A DNA stretch of 64,000 bases, taken from an uncultured beta proteobacterium (lineage in GTDB: Bacteria > Pseudomonadota > Gammaproteobacteria > Burkholderiales > SG8-39). Shown piece by piece: positions 35,509-44,762 of the stretch. The DNA lies in NCBI GenBank assembly GCA_903928055.1, contig CAIYPG010000026.1, forward strand, positions 1 to 64,000, given 5' to 3'. Numbering within the stretch: position 1 is the stretch's first letter; each line of letters opens with the position of its first letter. Below the pieces are notes generated by a model. The model did not search any database, had not been told where the DNA came from, and worked only from the letters and a program-made list of their open reading frames with translations. A program made the translations under genes and the position numbers.

Positions 35509-35925
35509 ATGACTCCCGAACAGATCGCCGTGGTGCAGACCACCTACAAGAGCGTCGCCCCCATTTCCGATACTGCTGCGCAATTGTTCTACGGCAAGCT
35601 GTTCGAACTCGACCCGGCGCTCAAGCCGCTGTTCAAGGGTGACATGCGCGAACAGGGGCGCAAACTGATGATGATGATCGGCACCGCCGTGGCCGGCCTC
35701 TCCGACCTGCAGCGCCTGGTGCCCGCCGTCCAGGCGCTGGGCAGGCGCCACGCCGGTTACGGTGTGCTGCCGCAACACTTCGACACGGTCGGCGCAGCAC
35801 TGCTCTGGACCCTGGAACAGGGCCTCGGCCCCGCCTTCACGCCGGAGGCAAAAGCCGCCTGGACCGAAACCTACGTGACGCTGGCTGCAGTGATGAAGCA
35901 GGCCGCGTACGGGACACCCGCGTGA
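35509..35925 (+). CDS. single-domain globin
   Basis: A 138-residue globin of the Vitreoscilla haemoglobin/flavohaemoglobin N-terminal type. It begins MTPEQIAVVQTTYKSVAPISDTAAQLFYGKLFELDP with PheCD1 likely in KPLFKGDMREQGRKL, and the proximal His in ALGRRHAGYGVLPQHFDTV. There is no FAD/NAD reductase domain. Placed between nrtC and nasA in the nitrate operon, it probably binds oxygen or removes nitric oxide formed during nitrate or nitrite reduction; a reductase partner would have to come from elsewhere. GAGGATTGG precedes the ATG. Confidence 0.92.
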   Translation: MTPEQIAVVQTTYKSVAPISDTAAQLFYGKLFELDPALKPLFKGDMREQGRKLMMMIGTAVAGLSDLQRLVPAVQALGRRHAGYGVLPQHFDTVGAALLWTLEQGLGPAFTPEAKAAWTETYVTLAAVMKQAAYGTPA

Positions 35926-35931
35926 TCTGCT

Positions 35932-36015
35932 TTCCCTCATCCCAACCCTTCTCCCGAATGGAGAAGGGTTATTCCCCCCTCTCCCTCCGGGAGAGGGATC
36001 GAGGGTGAGGGAAGC
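35932..36015. repeat. intergenic REP-like element, family A copy 1
   Basis: It begins TTTCCCTCATCCCAACCCTT and ends CGAGGGTGAGGGAAG, with two internal hairpins, CCCTTCTCC-CGAATG-GAGAAGGG and CCCTCTCCC-TCC-GGGAGAGGG. The same inverted-terminus plan is seen at 38800-38920. Confidence 0.7.
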
Positions 36016-36023
36016 CTTCCACA

Positions 36024-38732
36024 ATGCCTGAAGTCAAATCAACCTGCTGCTACTGCGGCGTCGGCTGCGGCGTCGTGATTGAACATGACGGGCGGAAGAT
36101 CACCGGCGTGCGCGGCGACCCGGACCATCCGGCGAACTTCGGGCGCCTGTGCACCAAGGGCCAGACGCTGCATCTCTCCGCTGGCACCTCGGCCCGCGTG
36201 CTGTTCCCGGAACTGCGCCGCGGCAAGAGCGGCGCGCGCGTCCGCGCCACCTGGGAAGAAACGCTCGATTACACGGCCGAACGCTTCGCCACCATCATCC
36301 GCAAGCATGGCCCGGATGCGGTGGCCTTCTACATCTCCGGCCAGTTGCTGACCGAGGACTATTACGTCTTCAACAAGCTCGCCAAGGGCCTGATCGGCAC
36401 GAACAACGTCGACACGAATTCGCGCCTGTGCATGTCCTCGGCGGTGGCCGGCTACAAGGCCACGCTGGGCGCCGACGCGCCGCCCGCCTGCTATGAGGAC
36501 ATCGCGCACACCGACTGCCTGTTCATCTCGGGCTCGAACACGGCGTTTGCCCATCCCATCCTTTACCGCCGCATTGAGGATGCACGACGTGCAAACCCGA
36601 ACCTGAAAACCATCGTCGTCGATCCGCGCCGCACCGACACTGCACGCGAAGCCGACCTGCATCTGGCCATCCTGCCCGGCACCGATGTGGCGCTGTGCAA
36701 CGGCATGCTGCATGTGCTGGTATGGGAGGGACTGTGCAACGCGGACTACATCCGCAACCATACCGAGGGCTTCGAGGCGATCCGCGAAACGGTGCGCGAG
36801 TACACGCCCGTTGCGGTCTCCGAAATCTGCGGCGTGCCAGCCGAGGACATCGTCAAGGCGGCAAAGTGGTTTGCCGAATCGAAGGCCACGCTGTCGCTCT
36901 ACTGCCAGGGGCTGAACCAGTCCTCGAACGGCACGCAGAACAACGCCGCCGTCATCAACCTGCATCTGGCCACAGCGCAGATCGGCAGGCCGGGCGCCGG
37001 GCCCTTCTCGCTTACCGGCCAGCCCAATGCCATGGGCGGACGCGAAGTAGGCGGCATGGCGAACCTGCTCTCGGCGCATCGCGATCTTGCGAACCTGCAA
37101 CATCGTGCCGAAGTGGCGAAGTTGTGGGGCTTACCCGACGTGCCGGCCAGGCCGGGCAAAACCGCCGTTGAACTGTTCGATGCGGTGCGCACCGGCGAGA
37201 TAAAGGCGGTGTGGATCGCCTGCACGAATCCGGCGCAGTCCATGCCGGATGCCGGCCCTGTGTGCGAAGCGCTGGCAAAGGCCGAACTCGTCGTGCTGCA
37301 GGAGGCATTTGCCAACACCGACACCGCCCGCTATGCCGACGTGCTGCTGCCCGCCACGACCTGGGGCGAAAAGGAAGGCACGGTCACGAATTCCGAACGG
37401 CGCATCACGCGCGTGCGCGCCGCGATCCCGCCGCACCGCAAGTCGCTGCATGACTGGGCGATCGCGCGCGACTTCGCGCTGGCCCTCGGCGAAAAACTCG
37501 GCCGCGCCGAAGATGCAAAGCGGTTATTCAACTATCCGACAGCCGAGAGCGTGTTCAACGAACACCGGGAGACCACGCGAGGTCGCGACCTCGACATCAC
37601 CGGCATGAGCTACGCCATGCTGGAGAATGACGGCCCGCAGCAATGGCCGCTCGCAGAAGGCGAAACCACCGGCAAGGTGCGGCTATACGAGGACGGCCGC
37701 TTTCCCACGCCATCCGGACGCGCCCGCTTTGCCGACACGAAGTACCGGCCGACTGCGGAAAAGACCGACGCGCGCCATCCGCTGCATTTCAATACCGGAC
37801 GCCTGCGTGACCAGTGGCACGGCATGAGCCGCACCGGCCGCGTCGCCCGTCTCTACAACCACGTCGATGAACCCGTGCTGGCCATGCACACCCGCGACAT
37901 GGAGCGGCGCAGCCTCAAGGATGGCGACATCGTACGCGTCTCGAGCCGGCGCGGGTCGATCGCCGTGCGCGCCGCCGCATCCGACGAAATGCGTCCCGGC
38001 CAGACCTTCCTTGCCATGCACTGGGGCAGCCAGTTCATGAACTCGGCTGGTGCAAACGCGCTGACGATTCCCGCGGTAGATCCGGTTTCAAAGCAGCCCG
38101 AACTGAAGCATGCCGCAGTGCAGGTGGAAAAGCTTGAACTGCCCTGGCAACTGGTGATCATGCGCATGGTGAGTGCGGAAGAAGCACCACGGCTGCTGGC
38201 CGGCGTGCAGCCCCGGCTGGCCGGATTCGGCTATGCCACGGCGGGCCTGTTCGGCCGCGATGATCCGGCCGTGATTTTGCGTGCCGCCAGCGCTGCGCCG
38301 ATGACGGATGCGGCGCTGGCCGAACTGGACGACCTGTTCCGCTTCAACAATGCCCGCTGCATGGTGTATCGCGATGCGCGCCGCGGCATCTCCAAACGGA
38401 TCATGGTCGAAGCGGGCCGCGTCACCGCAGTGCGCCTGACCGGCGAAACGGCGGCCCGCGACTGGCTGAAGGAAGTCATGATCGAGCACACCTCGGCCGA
38501 GGCCGTGCGGCGCTGGGTGCTGGCACCGGTGTCGACGCTGCCGGCTGCGATCAGCAGCACCCGCGGCCGCATCGTCTGCAACTGCCTCAATGTGTCCGAA
38601 TCCGAAATCATGGCCGAGGTCGCACAGGGCGCCGACCTGCCCGCGCTGCAGGGCAAACTGAAATGCGGCACGAGCTGCGGCTCCTGCGTACCGGAACTGA
38701 AGCGCATGGTCGCAATGAGGAAGGCGGCATGA
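36024..38732 (+). CDS. nasA: assimilatory nitrate reductase catalytic subunit
   Basis: A 902-residue cytoplasmic molybdopterin enzyme reducing nitrate to nitrite. The N-terminal [4Fe-4S] site is TCCYCGVGCGVVIEH...GRLCTKG; the Mo-bis-MGD region includes NTNSRLCMSSAVAGY with the probable Mo-ligand cysteine. The molydopterin-binding C-terminal domain runs from PLHFNTGRLRDQWHGMSRTG. A BFD-type [2Fe-2S] domain closes the protein (CNCLNVSESEI...CGTSCGSCVPEL), the electron entry point. No separate NasB-type flavoprotein gene is present. Its stop overlaps the cobA start (ATGA). Confidence 0.97.
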   Translation: MPEVKSTCCYCGVGCGVVIEHDGRKITGVRGDPDHPANFGRLCTKGQTLHLSAGTSARVLFPELRRGKSGARVRATWEETLDYTAERFATIIRKHGPDAVAFYISGQLLTEDYYVFNKLAKGLIGTNNVDTNSRLCMSSAVAGYKATLGADAPPACYEDIAHTDCLFISGSNTAFAHPILYRRIEDARRANPNLKTIVVDPRRTDTAREADLHLAILPGTDVALCNGMLHVLVWEGLCNADYIRNHTEGFEAIRETVREYTPVAVSEICGVPAEDIVKAAKWFAESKATLSLYCQGLNQSSNGTQNNAAVINLHLATAQIGRPGAGPFSLTGQPNAMGGREVGGMANLLSAHRDLANLQHRAEVAKLWGLPDVPARPGKTAVELFDAVRTGEIKAVWIACTNPAQSMPDAGPVCEALAKAELVVLQEAFANTDTARYADVLLPATTWGEKEGTVTNSERRITRVRAAIPPHRKSLHDWAIARDFALALGEKLGRAEDAKRLFNYPTAESVFNEHRETTRGRDLDITGMSYAMLENDGPQQWPLAEGETTGKVRLYEDGRFPTPSGRARFADTKYRPTAEKTDARHPLHFNTGRLRDQWHGMSRTGRVARLYNHVDEPVLAMHTRDMERRSLKDGDIVRVSSRRGSIAVRAAASDEMRPGQTFLAMHWGSQFMNSAGANALTIPAVDPVSKQPELKHAAVQVEKLELPWQLVIMRMVSAEEAPRLLAGVQPRLAGFGYATAGLFGRDDPAVILRAASAAPMTDAALAELDDLFRFNNARCMVYRDARRGISKRIMVEAGRVTAVRLTGETAARDWLKEVMIEHTSAEAVRRWVLAPVSTLPAAISSTRGRIVCNCLNVSESEIMAEVAQGADLPALQGKLKCGTSCGSCVPELKRMVAMRKAA

Positions 38733-39709
38733 ACGGCAAGCCGATCTTCCCTCCCTTGCAGGGCGCGCATTCTGTTGCGTCGGAATGTCACTCGGGCGGG
38801 ACGCCCCTCCCTCACCCTCGGTCCCTCTCCCTTGGGAAGAGGGATGAAAATCGCTTCCTTGCTGAGGGAGGTGGTTTTCTCCCTTCTCCCTCCGGGAGAA
38901 GGGCCGGGGATGAGGGAAGCTTTTGCATAGATAAAAATCAGCAAGGCAAAGTCTGGCTGATCGGCGCCGGCCCCGGCGACGTGGAACTGCTGACGCTGAA
39001 AGCGGTGCGCGCACTGGGTGAGGCCGATATCGCGCTGGTCGATGACCTGGTGAACCGCGAAGTGCTGCAGTTCCTGCGCCCCGACGTCCGCATCATCGAA
39101 GTGGGCAAGCGCGGTGGCTGCAAGTCCACGCCCCAGGCCTTCATCGAGCGGCAGATGATCTGCTATGCGCGGCTCGGCCACACCGTGGTGCGCATCAAGG
39201 GCGGCGACCCGTTCGTGTTCGGCCGTGGCGGCGAGGAAGTCGAAACACTGCGCCGCGAAGGCATCGCGGTTGAAGTGGTGAACGGCATCACCTCCGGACT
39301 GGCCGCACCGGCCTCGCTCGGGATTCCGGTGACGCATCGCGACTGCGCGCGCGGCGTGACGCTGATCACCGGACACACCAGCCACGAAAATGCAGATAGG
39401 AACCCGCCGAACTGGGACGCACTGGCGCATTCCGGCACGACGCTGGTGATCTACATGGGCATGTCCCACCTGGCGGAGATCAGCGCAAGCCTGCGCGCCG
39501 CCGGCATGGACGGCAACACGCCCGTCGCACTGATTCAGAACGGCACGCTGGCAACGGAGCGCAGCGTGATCACTTCCCTTTCCAGCGCCGCCGAAGCCGC
39601 CGGAAAAAGTGGAATCGGAAGTCCGGCCATCATCGTCGTGGGCGATGTGGTCCGGTTCGCAAACAGGGGCTCCGCGCAGGAATTGCAGCATCTGCGCCGG
39701 GTCGCATAA
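38729..39709 (+). CDS. cobA: uroporphyrinogen-III C-methyltransferase (SUMT), N-terminus extended by a repeat element
   Basis: A 326-residue protein whose enzyme domain begins at KVWLIGAGPGDVELLTLKA (about residue 73) and includes VGKRGGCKSTPQ, VVRIKGGDPFVFGRGGEE, GITSGLAAPASLGIPVTHRD and NGTLATERSVITSL. SUMT makes precorrin-2 for siroheme, the cofactor of NirB. The ATG overlaps the nasA stop, but residues 6-65 are encoded by an intergenic-type repeat (38746-38920) in frame, reading low-complexity SLSLGKRDENRF and FLPSPSGRRAGDEGS. No in-frame ATG, GTG or TTG lies between the repeat and the domain, so the extended protein is probably what is made. Confidence 0.92.
   Translation: MNGKPIFPPLQGAHSVASECHSGGTPLPHPRSLSLGKRDENRFLAEGGGFLPSPSGRRAGDEGSFCIDKNQQGKVWLIGAGPGDVELLTLKAVRALGEADIALVDDLVNREVLQFLRPDVRIIEVGKRGGCKSTPQAFIERQMICYARLGHTVVRIKGGDPFVFGRGGEEVETLRREGIAVEVVNGITSGLAAPASLGIPVTHRDCARGVTLITGHTSHENADRNPPNWDALAHSGTTLVIYMGMSHLAEISASLRAAGMDGNTPVALIQNGTLATERSVITSLSSAAEAAGKSGIGSPAIIVVGDVVRFANRGSAQELQHLRRVA
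38746..38920. repeat. composite REP-like element inside the cobA reading frame
   Basis: The left part, CCCTTGCAGGGCGCGCATTC, matches the family B element at 15269 in reverse. From about 38800, CTCCCTCACCCTCGGTCCCT to GGGGATGAGGGAAG repeats the family A plan of 35932-36015, with hairpins CCCTCTCCC...GGGAAGAGGG and CCCTTCTCCC-TCC-GGGAGAAGGG. It keeps the cobA frame open throughout. Confidence 0.75.
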
Positions 39710-39729
39710 CGGGCGGCAAAGGAAGCTAC

Positions 39730-42186
39730 ATGCAAAAAATGAAATTGGTGATGGTCGGCAATGGCATGGCCGGCGTGCGCACGCTGGAAGAGCTGATCAA
39801 GATTTCCCCCGACCTCTATGACATCACGGTGTTCGGGGCTGAGCCGAATGCCAACTACAACCGCATCCTGCTCTCGCCGGTCCTTGCCGGCGAAATGACG
39901 ATCAAGGACATCATGCTGAATGATGTCGACTGGTATGCGCAGAACAACATCAAGCTGCACCTGAACAAGAAGATCGTGCGCATCGACCGCGCGGGCCGCA
40001 AGGTCATCGCCGAGGACGGCACCACCGAGGAATACGACCGGCTGCTGCTCGCCACGGGCTCCAATCCCTTCATCCTGCCGGTGCAGGGCAAGGAACTCGA
40101 TGGCGTGCTCACCTACCGCGACATCGGCGACACCGATGCCATGATCGCCGCCGCCGCCAAATACAAGCATGCGGTGGTGATCGGCGGCGGCCTGCTCGGC
40201 CTGGAGGCCGCAAACGGCCTGAAGCTGCGCGGCATGGACGTGACCGTGGTGCACATCATGCCCTGGCTGATGGACCGGCAACTGGACAAGACGGCCTCGC
40301 AGATGCTGCAGAAATCCCTCGAAGCCAAGGGTTTGAAGTTCCTGCTGCAGAAGCAGACCTCGGAAATCGTCGGCGCGCCCACCACCGAAGGCGGCATGCG
40401 CGTCAAAGCAGTGCGCTTCGACGACGGCACGGAAATCCCCGCCGACCTGGTGTGCATGGCCGTGGGCATCCGCCCCAATGACGATCTCGCGCGGCAGTCG
40501 GGCATCCACTGCAACCGCGGCATCGTGGTGAACGACACCATGCAGACCTTCGATCCGCGCATCTACGCGGTGGGCGAATGCGCCTCGCACCGCGGCATCG
40601 CCTACGGCCTGGTCGCGCCATTGTTCGACATGGCGAAGGTGTGCGCGAACCACCTCGGCCACATGGGCATCGGCCGCTACCAGGGCTCGGTGACCTCCAC
40701 GAAGCTCAAGGTCACCGGCATCGACCTTTTTTCGGCGGGGGACTTCTCCGGTGGCGATGGCACCGAGGAAATCGTCATGCACGACGCCGTGGGCGGCGTG
40801 TACAAGCGCATCGTCATCAAGGATGAGCACATCCTCGGCGCCGTCCTGTATGGCGATACCGTGGACGGCTCCTGGTACTTCCAGATGCTGCGCGAGAAGC
40901 AGAACATCGGCGAGATCCGCGACCACCTGATGTTCGGCCCGACTCAGGTCAACCGCGGGCATCTCGGGAACACCGGCCATCAGGGCCAGAGCAATGCCGC
41001 CTCCATGCCCGACACCATGGAAGTGTGCGGCTGCAACGGCGTGTGCAAGGGCACGATCGTCAAGGCCATCAAGGAAAAGGGCCTGTTCTCTCTGGATGAC
41101 GTCCGCAAGCACACCAAGGCGTCCTCGTCCTGCGGTTCCTGCACCGGCCTCGTCGAGCAGATCCTCGCCTCCACCGTGGGTGGTGCCTACACGCCGCAGG
41201 CCAACCTCACCAAGCCGATGTGCGGCTGCACCGAACACACGCACGAGGAGACCCGCAAGGTGATCCGGGAGCAGCACCTGCTGACGATCCCGCAGGTCAT
41301 GCACTTCATGGAATGGAAGACGCCGAACGGCTGCGCCTCCTGCCGCCCCGCGCTGAACTACTACCTCCTGTCCACCTGGCCGCATGAAGCGAAGGACGAT
41401 CCGCAGTCGCGCTTCATCAACGAACGGGCGCACGCCAACATCCAGAAGGATGGCACCTACTCGGTGGTGCCGCGCATGTTCGGCGGCGTGACAAACTCCT
41501 CCGAACTGCGCCGCATCGCCGACGTGGTGGACAAGTACCAGATCCCCACGGTGAAAGTCACCGGTGGCCAGCGGATCGATTTGCTCGGCGTGAAAAAGGA
41601 AGACCTGCCCAGGGTCTGGGCCGACCTCGCCATGCCCTCCGGCCATGCCTACGCCAAGGCGCTGCGCACGGTGAAGACCTGCGTGGGCAGCGAGTGGTGC
41701 CGCTTCGGCGTGCAGGACTCCACGCAGATGGGCATCGACATGGAAAAGGCCTTCTGGAAGATGTATGCCCCGCACAAGGTGAAGATGGCGGTATCGGGCT
41801 GCCCGCGCAACTGCGCCGAATCCGGCATCAAGGACATCGGCGTAATCGGCGTGGATTCGGGCTGGGAGATCTATGTGGCTGGCAACGGCGGCATCAAGAC
41901 CGAGGTCGCGCAGTTCCTGTGCAAGGTGAAGACTTCGGAAGAAGTCATCGAGTATTCCAGCGCCTTCATCCAGCTCTACCGCGAGGAAGCGCGCTACCTC
42001 GATCGCACCGTGCACTGGGTGGCGCGCGTCGGCCTCGACTACGTGAGGCAGCGCGTGATCGACGACGCAGAAAACCGCAAGGCGCTGTTCGAGCGGCTGC
42101 AGTACGCGCTGCAGGGCGAAAAGGACCCGTGGGTGGAACGCACCCAGGGCATGGAAAAGCATGAATTCGAGGTGCTGTCGGCATGA
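39730..42186 (+). CDS. nirB: NADH-dependent nitrite reductase large subunit
   Basis: An 818-residue cytoplasmic siroheme enzyme that reduces nitrite to ammonium. Domains in order are an FAD/NAD(P) oxidoreductase (LVMVGNGMAGVRTLEEL, VVIGGGLLGLEAANGL), a BFD [2Fe-2S] region (CGCNGVCKG...SSSCGSCTGLV), a second Cys-rich region (CGCTEHTHEE...CASCRP), and the siroheme/[4Fe-4S] domain with CVGSEWCRFGVQDS and VSGCPRNCAESG supplying the cluster cysteines. Length is normal. ATGCAAAAAATG gives two close starts. It overlaps nirD by 4 bases. Confidence 0.97.
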   Translation: MQKMKLVMVGNGMAGVRTLEELIKISPDLYDITVFGAEPNANYNRILLSPVLAGEMTIKDIMLNDVDWYAQNNIKLHLNKKIVRIDRAGRKVIAEDGTTEEYDRLLLATGSNPFILPVQGKELDGVLTYRDIGDTDAMIAAAAKYKHAVVIGGGLLGLEAANGLKLRGMDVTVVHIMPWLMDRQLDKTASQMLQKSLEAKGLKFLLQKQTSEIVGAPTTEGGMRVKAVRFDDGTEIPADLVCMAVGIRPNDDLARQSGIHCNRGIVVNDTMQTFDPRIYAVGECASHRGIAYGLVAPLFDMAKVCANHLGHMGIGRYQGSVTSTKLKVTGIDLFSAGDFSGGDGTEEIVMHDAVGGVYKRIVIKDEHILGAVLYGDTVDGSWYFQMLREKQNIGEIRDHLMFGPTQVNRGHLGNTGHQGQSNAASMPDTMEVCGCNGVCKGTIVKAIKEKGLFSLDDVRKHTKASSSCGSCTGLVEQILASTVGGAYTPQANLTKPMCGCTEHTHEETRKVIREQHLLTIPQVMHFMEWKTPNGCASCRPALNYYLLSTWPHEAKDDPQSRFINERAHANIQKDGTYSVVPRMFGGVTNSSELRRIADVVDKYQIPTVKVTGGQRIDLLGVKKEDLPRVWADLAMPSGHAYAKALRTVKTCVGSEWCRFGVQDSTQMGIDMEKAFWKMYAPHKVKMAVSGCPRNCAESGIKDIGVIGVDSGWEIYVAGNGGIKTEVAQFLCKVKTSEEVIEYSSAFIQLYREEARYLDRTVHWVARVGLDYVRQRVIDDAENRKALFERLQYALQGEKDPWVERTQGMEKHEFEVLSA

Positions 42187-42530
42187 GCGCACAACCCATC
42201 AATATCAAGACGGCTGGCCAGCCCCGTACCTGGATCAAGGTCAGCGCCCTTGAGGACATCCCGAAGCTTGGCGCCCGCGTGGTGAAGAGCGCCCACGGCG
42301 ACATTGCCGTGTTCCGCAATGCCGAGGACGAGGTGTTTGCACTGCGCGACCAATGCCCGCACAAGGGCGGGCCGCTGTCGCAGGGCATCGTGTTCGGCAA
42401 GACCGTGGCCTGCCCGCTGCATAACTGGCAGATCGGCCTCGCGGATGGCCAGGCCGTGGCGCCCGATGTGGGTTGCACCGGGCGCTTCGAGGCGAAGATC
42501 GAGGACGGGGGGGTCTATCTGCAGCTATGA
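42183..42530 (+). CDS. nirD: nitrite reductase small subunit NirD, Rieske type
   Basis: A 115-residue Rieske-fold protein, partner of NirB. Cluster ligands appear intact: DQCPHKGGPLSQG (C-x-H) and ACPLHNW (C-x-x-H), unlike enterobacterial NirD, which has the fold without the cluster ligands. Start overlaps the nirB stop (ATGA), giving translational coupling. It is the last gene of the nitrate unit; a small CTGAAA/TTTCAG inverted repeat at 42532-42553 follows, without a T-run. Confidence 0.93.
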   Translation: MSAQPINIKTAGQPRTWIKVSALEDIPKLGARVVKSAHGDIAVFRNAEDEVFALRDQCPHKGGPLSQGIVFGKTVACPLHNWQIGLADGQAVAPDVGCTGRFEAKIEDGGVYLQL

Positions 42531-42626
42531 CCTGAAAATGTAATCACTTTCAGATTTAACTCATCCAATCAAGAGAATCATCCGGAGAATTGATATCGGG
42601 AGAATCTGCTTCCTCGCATCTCGCGG

Positions 42627-43619
42627 CTATTCGATTTTGATGTTGGCCGTCTTGATGAGCCGGCCGTAGCGCGCGTAGTCCGCTTTCATGATTTCGGCAA
42701 ACTGGTCGGGCGCGTTGTAGAAAGGCTCCTGGCCCTGGCTTTGCAGCTTCTCGCGGATGTCGGGCATGGCGACGATCCTGCCCACTTCGGCCGAGAGCTT
42801 GTCCACGATGGCCTTGGGCGTGCCGGCCGGCGCGAGCAGGCCGCGCCAGAAGCCCGCGTCGTAGTTCGGGAGGCCCGCCTCCGTGAAGGTCGGCACCTGC
42901 GGCAACGCCGACAGGCGCTTGCTGCCGCTGACCGCGATGGCGCGCAGCTTGCCCGCCTTCACCTGGGTGATGGCGTTGATCGGCACCATGAAGGACGACT
43001 GCACCTGCCCGCCCATGAGGTCGGTGATCACCAGCGCCGAGCCCTTGTAGGGAATGTGCAGCATCTTCACCCCGGCCATGCTGGCAAACAGTTCGCCCGC
43101 AAGGTGGTTTGCGCCACCCGATCCCGCTGATGCGAAATTGACCGCATCGGGCTTGGTCTTCGCGAGCGCAATGTATTCCTTGAGGTTGTTGACCGGCACC
43201 CCGGGATAGACGACCAGCAGTTCCTCGGCCAGGTCAAAGGTTGCAATCGGCGTGAAGTCCTTGATGGGATCGTAGGGCGCAGCCATAAGTTGCGGCACGA
43301 CCACATGCGTCATGGCGATGAAGATGATGTTGTAGCCGTCCGGCGGGGACTTCGCGATGATGTCCGTGCCAATCGTGGTGTTCCCGCCGCCGCGGGCATC
43401 GACGATCACCTGCTGCCCCCAGGCCTCGGTGAACTTCTCGCCAATCCAGCGCGAAGCAACGCTGGTGCTGCCGCCCGGCGCATAGGGCGTGACGATGCGG
43501 ATGGGCTTGCTCGGGTAGTTCTGCTGCGCCAGGACCGGGGTTGCCGCGACGCCTGCGATGGCGGCAACCAGGAAACCGGCGATCAGGAACCGGGATCCGC
43601 CGGTCTTTGTTGTCTGCAT
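42627..43619 (-). CDS. Bug/TctC-family receptor 1 of the leftward operon
   Basis: A 330-residue periplasmic binding protein. The signal RFLIAGFLVAAIAGVAATPVLA is followed by NYPSKPIRIVTPYAPGGSTSV, the family's opening, then GTDIIAKSPPDGYNIIFIA, LHIPYKGSALVITDLMGGQ and LPQVPTFTEAGLP. AGAGGAGAATGAA precedes the ATG. It is the last gene of an eight-gene leftward run and lies 52 bases after another receptor. Ligand unknown; a small organic acid is typical. Confidence 0.94.
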   Translation of the reverse strand: MQTTKTGGSRFLIAGFLVAAIAGVAATPVLAQQNYPSKPIRIVTPYAPGGSTSVASRWIGEKFTEAWGQQVIVDARGGGNTTIGTDIIAKSPPDGYNIIFIAMTHVVVPQLMAAPYDPIKDFTPIATFDLAEELLVVYPGVPVNNLKEYIALAKTKPDAVNFASAGSGGANHLAGELFASMAGVKMLHIPYKGSALVITDLMGGQVQSSFMVPINAITQVKAGKLRAIAVSGSKRLSALPQVPTFTEAGLPNYDAGFWRGLLAPAGTPKAIVDKLSAEVGRIVAMPDIREKLQSQGQEPFYNAPDQFAEIMKADYARYGRLIKTANIKIE

Positions 43620-43671
43620 TTCATTCTCCTCTGCACAGCAAATGGTTAATTGCGAAGCAATGTTACTCGGG

Positions 43672-44697
43672 TTACTCGGCCTTGATTCCAGCGCGCTTGA
43701 CGACCTCGGTCCACTTTACCATTTCGGATTTCACATACTCCGAGAATTGCTCCGGGGTGCTCGCCACGACTTCGCCACCCTCGCTGGTGAACACCTTGCT
43801 CACCTCCGGCTGCCGCAGCACACGCCCGACTTCCGTGGCGATGCGCCGTATCATGTCCGGCGGCGTGGCACCGGCAACGAATACCCCGAACCAGACCGAG
43901 GCCTCAAAGCCCGGGAAGCCGGACTCGGCCACTGTCGGCACGTCGGGCAACATGGCGGCGCGCTGTTTGCTGGTCATGGCCAGAGGCTGCAGCTTGCCGG
44001 ATTTGACGAACGGAACCACAGCCATGGCGTTGGAGAAGGCCATTTCGACCTGGCCACCCACCACGTCGGTAATCGCCGCGACCGAGCCCTTGTAGGGCAC
44101 GTGCGTGATCTCGATGCCGGCCATGTTGTTCAGCAGTTCGCAGGTCAGGTGATTGCCCGAGCCGATGCCGGCCGAGGCGCAACGCAATCCCCCCGGTTTG
44201 GTCTTTGCAAGCGCAATCATCTCCTTGAACGTCTTGGCGGGGAGCGACGGGTGTGCCGTCAGCATGTAGGGCTGCGAACTGATCTGGGTCACCGGGGCCA
44301 GGTCAGTCAGGGTGTTGTACGGCAGCTTGGCATACACGGACGGGTTCACCACGATCTGCGAGGTCCCTATCAGCAGCGTATGGCCGTCGGGCGCCGACTT
44401 GGCCACGACGTCGGTGCCGATGATGGTGCCCGCGCCGGCGCGGTTATCGACGATCACCGTCTGGCCGGAACTCTCGGCCAGTTTCTGCGCGATCAGGCGC
44501 CCGGCAATGTCGACGGGCCCGCTGGGCGGAAACGGCACGACAATGCGCGCCGGCTTGCTGGGATAGCCCTGCGCTGCGGCGACCGTACTCAATGCCATCA
44601 ATGCCATCAATGCCAAAAAAGCGATGCGCGGCAGGGCCGCGGAACATGCAATGGTGAAGCTGTTGTGGGTATTCATATGCGGATGACCGTTCCTCAT
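43672..44697 (-). CDS. Bug/TctC-family receptor 2 of the leftward operon
   Basis: A 341-residue receptor with a signal peptide (ALPRIAFLALMALMALSTVAAA), the opening GYPSKPARIVVPFPPSGPVDI, GTDVVAKSAPDGHTLLIGTS, THVPYKGSVAAITDVVGGQ and LPDVPTVAESGFPGFEASV. Two starts are possible: ATG at 44697 preceded by AGGAATCGATCA, or ATG at 44676, which trims seven residues; the first has the better ribosome binding site spacing. It follows the UGSC selenoprotein gene by 65 bases. Confidence 0.92.
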   Translation of the reverse strand: MRNGHPHMNTHNSFTIACSAALPRIAFLALMALMALSTVAAAQGYPSKPARIVVPFPPSGPVDIAGRLIAQKLAESSGQTVIVDNRAGAGTIIGTDVVAKSAPDGHTLLIGTSQIVVNPSVYAKLPYNTLTDLAPVTQISSQPYMLTAHPSLPAKTFKEMIALAKTKPGGLRCASAGIGSGNHLTCELLNNMAGIEITHVPYKGSVAAITDVVGGQVEMAFSNAMAVVPFVKSGKLQPLAMTSKQRAAMLPDVPTVAESGFPGFEASVWFGVFVAGATPPDMIRRIATEVGRVLRQPEVSKVFTSEGGEVVASTPEQFSEYVKSEMVKWTEVVKRAGIKAE

Positions 44698-44762
44698 TGA
44701 TCGATTCCTGCCATGGAACCACCATGCGGCGCGCTGCCCTGCCCCGCTTCCCGACCGCTTGC

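Noticed and set aside
35932-36015. REP-like hairpins considered as a transcription terminator before nasA
   Set aside because: Hairpins are strong but no T-run follows, and nasA belongs functionally with the upstream genes; treated as a repeat.
34210-36024. A 604-codon minus-strand frame spanning nrtB, nrtC, the globin and a repeat
   Set aside because: It crosses three well-supported plus-strand genes and an intergenic repeat; no protein character.
39535-42192. An 885-codon open frame on the minus strand opposite nirB
   Set aside because: Same reason: antisense of a strongly biased gene, with His/Val/Ala-rich nonsense composition and no recognisable motif.
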